The notes under the pieces were generated by a model. That model was not told where the DNA came from, did not search any database, and saw only the letters and a list, made by a program, of their open reading frames with translations. From contig DLXM01000190.1 in assembly GCA_003448835.1 (NCBI GenBank), positions 1-7,165 of the forward strand: a stretch of 7,165 bases of DNA, read 5' to 3'. How positions within the stretch are numbered: the stretch's first letter is position 1; every line of letters begins with the position of its first letter. The translations under genes and the position numbers were made by a program. Source of the stretch: Bacteroidota bacterium. GTDB taxonomy: Bacteria; Bacteroidota; Rhodothermia; Balneolales; HLUCCA01. Of this stretch, positions 6,001 to 7,165 are shown piece after piece.

Positions 6001-7165
6001 TTATGAGTTGAGGTTGGTCAAGTCCGTGGCGATTGCTCCATCCCTCCAGATTTTTAAGATCGAGTGCTTCGCCCCCAAAAACCACCCATTTCAGCGCAGT
6101 TTTTCGACCGCCCTCACGACGATCGATCTCCATCAACTGTTGAAATGCAGATGGAGTTTGATTCAAAACGGTCACATTTTCGCGCTGAATCAAATCGAAA
6201 AATGCGTCCGGTGATCGGCTAATCCAGTATGGAACCACAACCAGTTTTCCACCATAAAGCAAAGCCCCGAAAATCTCCCACACTGAAAAGTCGAACGCGT
6301 ACGAATGAAACATAGTCCAAACGTCGGAGTCGTTGAATCCAAATAAGGAGTCACTACCTTTGAAAAGCCTGACAACATTTGCATGCGTGACTTCCACGCC
6401 TTTTGGACGACCCGTCGATCCGGATGTGTAGATGATGTAGGCAACGTCATCTGGAGAGGTGTTTTTTGAGCCGAAACTTGTTGATTCCTCTGCCTCTGAT
6501 GTTCTATAACCCATTAAATTAGCCTCACCATCAACTTTTGCGTCGCTAGTTAGCTCATTGTAGGATGTAATTTTAGGTGCAAAATCAGAAATATTGCTAT
6601 TCTTGGCAGGTTTTTTGGCTTCGGTCTTGAGATTTTGACCTGAATTCGACGAATTTCTCGATTTCTCTGTCCCCAGTTCCAGAATTTGATGCGATCCGTG
6701 AGGAACCTGGCTCACAGTTTCCGAATCAGTCACAACCACCTTCACGGCAGAATCATCAATCATGTACTCGATTCGGTCCGACGGATACGCCGGATCCAGC
6801 GGAACATACGTCGCACCAAGTTTTAAAATAGCATAAATCGTAGCGATGAGATCAGCCGAGCGTCCCATAAAAATCCCAACCCGATCCGATCGTTGAACGC
6901 CAAGTTCATACAATTGGGATGCGATTTCACCCGATTTCTTCTCAAAATCGCGATAATTCCACCGTACCCCCTCAAACACAACAGCAGTATGATCAGCGTA
7001 TTTCAGCACTTGATCATGGATGATTTCAGCCAGCGTTTGTTCAACCGGAAACACATCACCCGCCCCGCGATATTCTAGCAACTTCTGACGCTCATCGGTA
7101 CCCATCATATTCAATTGATGCACATGTTTACCCGGATTCGAAACGGCATCCGAAAGCAGATTCAC
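1..7165 (-). CDS. Non-ribosomal peptide synthetase with embedded sulfotransferase (partial, both ends open)
   Basis: One frame stays open from base 7165 down to base 2, about 2388 codons without a stop; the GTG at the upper edge is internal, not a start. Domain order by visible residue: C-domain tail (1-44), A (45-600), PCP (612-687), sulfotransferase (739-1024), Ser/Thr-rich linker (1025-1099), C (1100-1550), A (1577-2085), PCP (2102-2173), TE (2195 to window edge). Every catalytic domain that lies fully in the window keeps its signature motifs, so the gene looks functional. It should build a peptide in the cytoplasm by the thiotemplate mechanism: the A domains load threonine and glycine as aminoacyl thioesters on phosphopantetheinyl carriers, the C domain joins them, and the TE releases the product. 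A phosphopantetheinyl transferase and an MbtH-like partner may be encoded elsewhere. The N-terminal residues imply at least one more C domain upstream, so the protein is longer than seen. The NRPS assignment is very secure; the natural product is unknown. Confidence 0.98.
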   Translation of the reverse strand, partial: MNLLSDAVSNPGKHVHQLNMMGTDERQKLLEYRGAGDVFPVEQTLAEIIHDQVLKYADHTAVVFEGVRWNYRDFEKKSGEIASQLYELGVQRSDRVGIFMGRSADLIATIYAILKLGATYVPLDPAYPSDRIEYMIDDSAVKVVVTDSETVSQVPHGSHQILELGTEKSRNSSNSGQNLKTEAKKPAKNSNISDFAPKITSYNELTSDAKVDGEANLMGYRTSEAEESTSFGSKNTSPDDVAYIIYTSGSTGRPKGVEVTHANVVRLFKGSDSLFGFNDSDVWTMFHSYAFDFSVWEIFGALLYGGKLVVVPYWISRSPDAFFDLIQRENVTVLNQTPSAFQQLMEIDRREGGRKTALKWVVFGGEALDLKNLEGWSNRHGLDQPQLINMYGITETTVHVTYHRISRHDIDQRVSVIGNPLPDLTIDLCDEFGQLVPLGVPGEILVGGAGVAKGYLNRPELNAQRFASKRLHDNLSEERLYHSGDLARRRTNGTLQYLGRIDHQVKIRGFRIELGEIESQMSGFSGVSAAVVNIRQTDSGNELVGYVVFHHEIDPQSQLSELREHLKKILPEYMVPNAIVVLEKMPLTTNGKIDKKALPDPDRDQRLSEKEFVAPSTSLEIEIAKIWSDILHIDKIGLTDNFFELGGDSIKGAIFANRMQQKIGSIFYVVAVFESPTISELITYMRSHYPEAIRMFEGEQALTSEQDLKIDPTDLETLRSVITPLPPYSNFINKKPNPRGIFVPAPPRSGTTLLRVLLGGHSRLFAPPELELMPFNTLGERKEICSGRDAFWLEGTLRAVMELHNFDADQAKIFMEKRENANLSVKDFYAELQEWVGDRILVDKSPSYVLDKSILERIEATFENPLFIHLHRHPLGMVNSFVEAKLDQIFFRYPHNFSTQQLAELIWLHSHQNISDFLETIPTDRQMQISFEDMTGSADVQMKRLCDFIGLEFESDMLAIYEANEKKRRMTDGIHEESTMLGDVKFHTHSGIDSNTATRWKERFNEEVLGDGTREMAQKLGYFATDGHKSAQNDQFSSKNGSKSTKNDQISLAAGSKDASISLISNLDTKTGDRSSVTINPTDSRTSSIGVSETKDSNRISLSHAQQRLWFFDQLEGAGNTYNMPVAMWHNGNLDVPAIIKSIYTITQRHEVLRSRFGTANGEPFCTIADSVPPTSIIDLSLIEAEQKSEVVNNWLNDFSNASFDLEHGPLFRSALVKVETTRHLLLINMHHIVSDGWSVGIVGKELEQFYANYISINDTSNNPGTKNLINFNQIYSDVNFDPLPVQYHDYTAWQQQLSDSGEIDRQLSYWKSQLNDIPSLLEIPTDFPRPAIKSYKGRTHSFTIDSGLFQRLKNLANTSKTTPYMVLMSVFGVILNRYTNQAVIPIGSPVANRKQSNFESLIGFFVNTMVMKLTIDDNQSFDDLLKRVRKIALEAYDHQDVSFEQLVEEIQPERNMGYSPLFQVMLTMQTAKMELPKIGDLDVQLAEHKNEIAKYDLTLLFAEESDALTCYAEYSTDIFAEWRIKQLGDHFVNTLNQITEDSSKPIHELQLLNERSVRQITKDWNSTQSDHDYETSIVDLIRQQSEKFPTKTALRCGETSITYQELDHRSNQLAHYILSRGLKSGSFIAVALERSNEMVISLLAILKAGCTYIPLDPSYPANRIEMIFEDADVKGLITNSASSASIPNCDTEILIDTLLHAENGFLPDVTLSNQNSISIHDASITNHAPEIKMRPDDLAYVIFTSGSTGRPKGVMISHKSLLNFLFSMQKTPGITEKDRILAVTTIAFDIAVLEIWVPLISGATIHIATELEAKDGHALLNVINRLQISVMQATPATWRIMIESGWESSPQLTCLCGGEAMPRQLGTELLKRCHKVWNLYGPTETTVWSTIFQVQVDNLTGDSIVPIGKPIDNTSTFILDNHLQPVPIGIPGELYIGGDGVAHGYLNRADLTAERFIDNPFNHESKMYRTGDLARFRSDGVIEYIGRADQQIKLRGYRIELGEIEFHLQQHPDVKQGAVALLGSGPQARLVAFYIHKGENTTISNSILADYLRNLLPDYMVPSHFVNLSEFPLTPNGKLDRNKLAKHELEVDVKSTQNLVKPRNVTEFKLVKIWQDVLGLSTVSVNDNFFDVGGHSLIAVRLMARITTEFDRHLPLATIFQHPTIAELAKALSKNNIESIWDALVPMQKGSSEFPPVFCLPGAGGNILYMQSLIRELNPELTIYGLQPPGLDGVTPVCESIESLSQHYIKSIKKVSPNGPYRLIGHSFGGLVAFEIARQLEQSGDNVDHVIILDSAAPHWFEPTGLDWTQAKWLTQVANIAGHQYGVELGLTQEDFESCENENKQLNLLLDRLIQEGVFPEGAQLQQLRGFMQVYRSNLQLEYHPEV
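2..583 (-). other. Type I thioesterase domain, C-terminal part cut by window edge
   Basis: This is an alpha/beta-hydrolase release domain: 194 residues are visible. It opens with FPPVFCLPGAGGN, the usual first strand and oxyanion region, then YGLQPPGLDG. The nucleophile elbow is GHSFGG, with the Ser at 362-364. The acidic member of the triad is probably the Asp of ILDSAAP at 281-283, 27 residues after the serine, the same spacing as in the surfactin TE. By that comparison the catalytic His should fall roughly 7-10 residues past the window edge, so its absence here reflects the cut and not a defect. The TE releases the chain either as an acid or by cyclisation; the sequence seen does not decide between them. 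Confidence 0.93.
647..862 (-). other. Peptidyl carrier protein 2 (glycine module)
   Basis: A carrier domain of about 72 residues starts at KPRNVTEFKL, with the helix LVKIWQDVLGL and the attachment motif NFFDVGGHSLIAV. The phosphopantetheine serine is at 755-757. The GGHS form is usual for carriers that sit before a C or TE domain. It is closed by TIFQHPTIAELAKAL. It holds the full-length peptidyl thioester and hands it to the TE about 20 residues later. Confidence 0.96.
911..2437 (-). other. Adenylation domain 2, predicted glycine
   Basis: This domain activates and loads the last amino acid. Motifs: ITYQELDHRSNQLAHYI (A1); LKAGCTYIPLDPSYP (A2); TSGSTGRPKG (A3, 1904-1933); FDIAVLEIW (A4, 1775-1801); NLYGPTETTVWS (A5, in 1499-1534); GELYIGGDGVAHGYLNR (A6); MYRTGDLAR (A7); QQIKLRGYRIELGEIE (A8); LLPDYMVPS (A9); NGKLDRNKL (A10, lysine at 929-931). 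The pocket positions aligned to GrsA read D-I-L-Q-L-G-L-V-W-K, matching the classic glycine code except Val for Ile at position 330. The A2-A3 bridge is a little long and rich in Ser, Asn and Ile but less extreme than in domain 1. Its PCP and TE follow directly, so glycine is the C-terminal residue of the assembled chain. Confidence 0.94.
2516..3868 (-). other. Condensation domain (LCL-like), joins threonyl chain to glycine
   Basis: This domain of about 451 residues forms the peptide bond between the chain on PCP1 and glycine on PCP2. Motifs in order: C1 SLSHAQQRLWFFDQLEG; C2 RHEVLRSRF; C3 HHIVSDGWS (HHxxxDG at 3455-3475, second His as catalytic residue); C4 YHDYTAW; C5 IGFFVNTM (2936-2959); C6 HQDVSFEQLVE followed by YSPLFQVML. 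All are intact, so it should be active. The EGAGNTYNMP stretch after C1 and the absence of an epimerase upstream fit the LCL class, which takes an L-configured donor. If the donor threonine is sulfated or dehydrated, the donor pocket might differ from ordinary LCL domains; that can be tested by phylogeny. Confidence 0.95.
3869..4093 (-). other. Ser/Thr/Lys-rich flexible linker between sulfotransferase and condensation domain
   Basis: This is exactly 75 residues between the end of the sulfotransferase (LGYFA) and the C1 motif of the next C domain. By count 17 are Ser and 8 Thr, with many Asn, Asp, Lys and Gly and hardly any aromatic residues, so it should be disordered. It includes a two-copy 14-residue tandem repeat, listed separately. 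The likely role is a long tether that gives PCP1 room to visit the sulfotransferase and then the C domain. Its composition resembles the insert in adenylation domain 1. Confidence 0.75.
3989..4072 (-). repeat. Two-copy 14-residue (42-base) degenerate tandem repeat
   Basis: Two adjacent 14-residue units read QNDQFSSKNGSKST and KNDQISLAAGSKDA. Shared positions are N-D-Q at 2-4, Ser at 6 and G-S-K at 10-12, with conservative changes at 1 and 5. The period is exactly 42 bases, in frame. At DNA level the plus-strand copies align around TGAAAWTTGRTCATTTT and CTTTTTGARCCG with scattered mismatches. This suggests an old duplication inside the linker, by slippage or unequal crossover. Confidence 0.7.
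4094..4951 (-). other. Embedded PAPS-dependent sulfotransferase domain
   Basis: This domain of about 286 residues lies in cis between PCP1 and C2. Sequence evidence: an N-terminal strand and P-loop, IFVPAPPRSGTTLLR, with PRSGTT at 4910-4927, which matches the 5'-phosphosulfate-binding loop of sulfotransferases; DKSP at 4628-4639, typical of the Sulfotransfer_3 group; and IHLHRHPLGMVNSF at 4523-4567, the usual 3'-phosphate-binding element with Arg and a downstream Ser. The C-terminal part holds a KRRMTDGIH segment and GDVKFHTH. Known family role: transfer of sulfate from PAPS to a hydroxyl or amine; a homologous fold in CurM of curacin biosynthesis sulfates a beta-hydroxyl on a carrier-bound chain. 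Inference: the threonine hydroxyl on PCP1 is the likely acceptor. I cannot assign the catalytic base by eye, and the domain could instead act on an upstream residue. Confidence 0.9.
4952..5104 (-). other. PCP1 to sulfotransferase linker
   Basis: About 51 residues join the carrier to the sulfotransferase. The first half is acidic and probably helical (EAIRMFEGEQ, DPTDLETLRSVI); the second half is a proline-bearing connector, ITPLPPYSNF, followed by a short basic stretch just before the P-loop strand. The frame runs straight through with no stop, so this is a true fusion and not two adjacent genes. The length would let PCP1 reach both the sulfotransferase and the later C domain, which is inferred only from length. 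Confidence 0.7.
5105..5332 (-). other. Peptidyl carrier protein 1 (threonine module)
   Basis: This is a carrier domain of about 76 residues beginning at FVAPSTSLE, with the typical helix IAKIWSDIL, then the phosphopantetheine attachment motif FFELGGDSIKG. The serine that carries the 4'-phosphopantetheine arm is at bases 5219-5221. LGGDS (Asp before Ser) is the form often seen on carriers next to epimerase or other modifying domains, whereas GGHS is common elsewhere; the second carrier in this protein has GGHS. Helix 3 (VFESPTISELITYM) closes the domain. It presents the threonyl or peptidyl-threonyl thioester to the neighbouring sulfotransferase and then to the glycine C domain. Confidence 0.95.
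5366..7033 (-). other. Adenylation domain 1, predicted L-threonine
   Basis: This domain activates an amino acid as the adenylate and loads it on the following PCP. Motifs in order: A2 region LKLGATYVPLDPAYP; A3 P-loop TSGSTGRPKG (bases 6398-6427); A4 FDFSVWEIF (6269-6307); A5 YGITETTVH (within 5966-6004); A7 YHSGDLARR (near 5702-5725); A8 HQVKIRGFRIELGEIE (5612-5668); A10 NGKIDK with the catalytic lysine at 5390-5392. Aligning by eye to GrsA positions 235, 236, 239, 278, 299, 301, 322, 330, 331 and 517 gives D-F-W-N-V-G-M-V-H-K. The established threonine code is the same with Ile at 299, a conservative change. The domain carries an unusual insert of about 72 polar residues between A2 and A3, annotated separately. 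It feeds the PCP and sulfotransferase directly downstream. Threonine specificity is a strong inference and has not been measured. Confidence 0.93.
6455..6670 (-). other. Low-complexity polar insert inside adenylation domain 1
   Basis: About 72 residues rich in Ser, Asn, Lys, Thr and Glu lie between the A2 region (ending near VVVTDSE) and the A3 motif. Usual A domains bridge these motifs with a few tens of residues, so roughly 40-50 residues look extra. The segment includes KTEAKKPAKNSN and STSFGSKNTS, has almost no hydrophobic core pattern, and uses AGA arginine codons twice while the surrounding domain mostly uses CGA and CGT. It is probably a disordered surface loop in the N-terminal subdomain. 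It keeps frame and all flanking motifs are intact, so it is tolerated. I assign no function. Confidence 0.6.
7034..7165 (-). other. C-terminal tail of an upstream condensation domain and C-A linker
   Basis: The first 44 visible residues precede the first A domain. They resemble the stretch that usually ends an NRPS condensation domain and leads into adenylation: a short helix with LLSDAV, then a polar turn, then TDERQKLLEYRG, which matches the common pattern of an acidic-ERxxLL helix before the A domain. The catalytic HHxxxDG part of this C domain would lie beyond base 7165. If so, the threonine module is an elongation module and accepts an upstream acyl or peptidyl chain. This is family-pattern recognition on a short piece, so the call is moderate. 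Confidence 0.7.

Noticed and set aside
5683..6214. Plus-strand open frames of 98 and 154 codons
   Set aside because: They lie antisense to the first A domain, whose conserved motifs are read on the minus strand, and their translations show no recognisable domain. They are shadows of the NRPS frame.
6190..6450. Minus-strand open frame of 86 codons
   Set aside because: It is in a different frame from the NRPS reading and overlaps A3-A4 of adenylation domain 1. The NRPS frame carries the motifs, so this is an out-of-frame shadow.
7163..7165. GTG as a possible start codon at the upper edge
   Set aside because: The residues after it look like the tail of a condensation domain, so the frame almost certainly continues beyond the window.

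Overview
The whole window is the inside of one bacterial protein-coding gene, read on the minus strand. Starting at base 7165 and reading down to base 2, I translated about 2388 codons with no stop. Both ends are open, so neither the true start nor the true stop is visible. The product is a multidomain non-ribosomal peptide synthetase (NRPS). In protein order it holds: the tail of an upstream condensation (C) domain, an adenylation (A) domain, a carrier protein (PCP), an embedded PAPS-type sulfotransferase (ST) domain, a Ser/Thr/Lys-rich linker with a tandem repeat, a second C domain, a second A domain, a second PCP, and a type I thioesterase (TE) cut by the window edge.

Reading the ten specificity-pocket positions by alignment to GrsA numbering gives D-F-W-N-V-G-M-V-H-K for the first A domain, one residue from the classic threonine code. 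The second gives D-I-L-Q-L-G-L-V-W-K, one residue from the classic glycine code. The line therefore most likely ends ...-Thr-Gly and is released by the TE. No epimerase or methyltransferase domain is present in either module.

The unusual element is the sulfotransferase domain, fused in cis between the threonine-loaded PCP and the glycine C domain. Threonine has a beta-hydroxyl, the obvious sulfate acceptor. The inferred options are an O-sulfo-threonine peptide, or sulfation used to activate the hydroxyl for elimination to dehydrobutyrine. The second idea follows the logic of the CurM sulfotransferase of the curacin pathway, which sulfates a beta-hydroxyl that is later lost. Both are hypotheses.

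Organism: bacterial, GC content in the low-to-mid forties by eye, with frequent CGA arginine codons. No feature pins down a phylum. There are no intergenic regions, RNA genes, mobile elements, CRISPR arrays, promoters or terminators in the window; the short plus-strand frames are antisense shadows of the NRPS gene.
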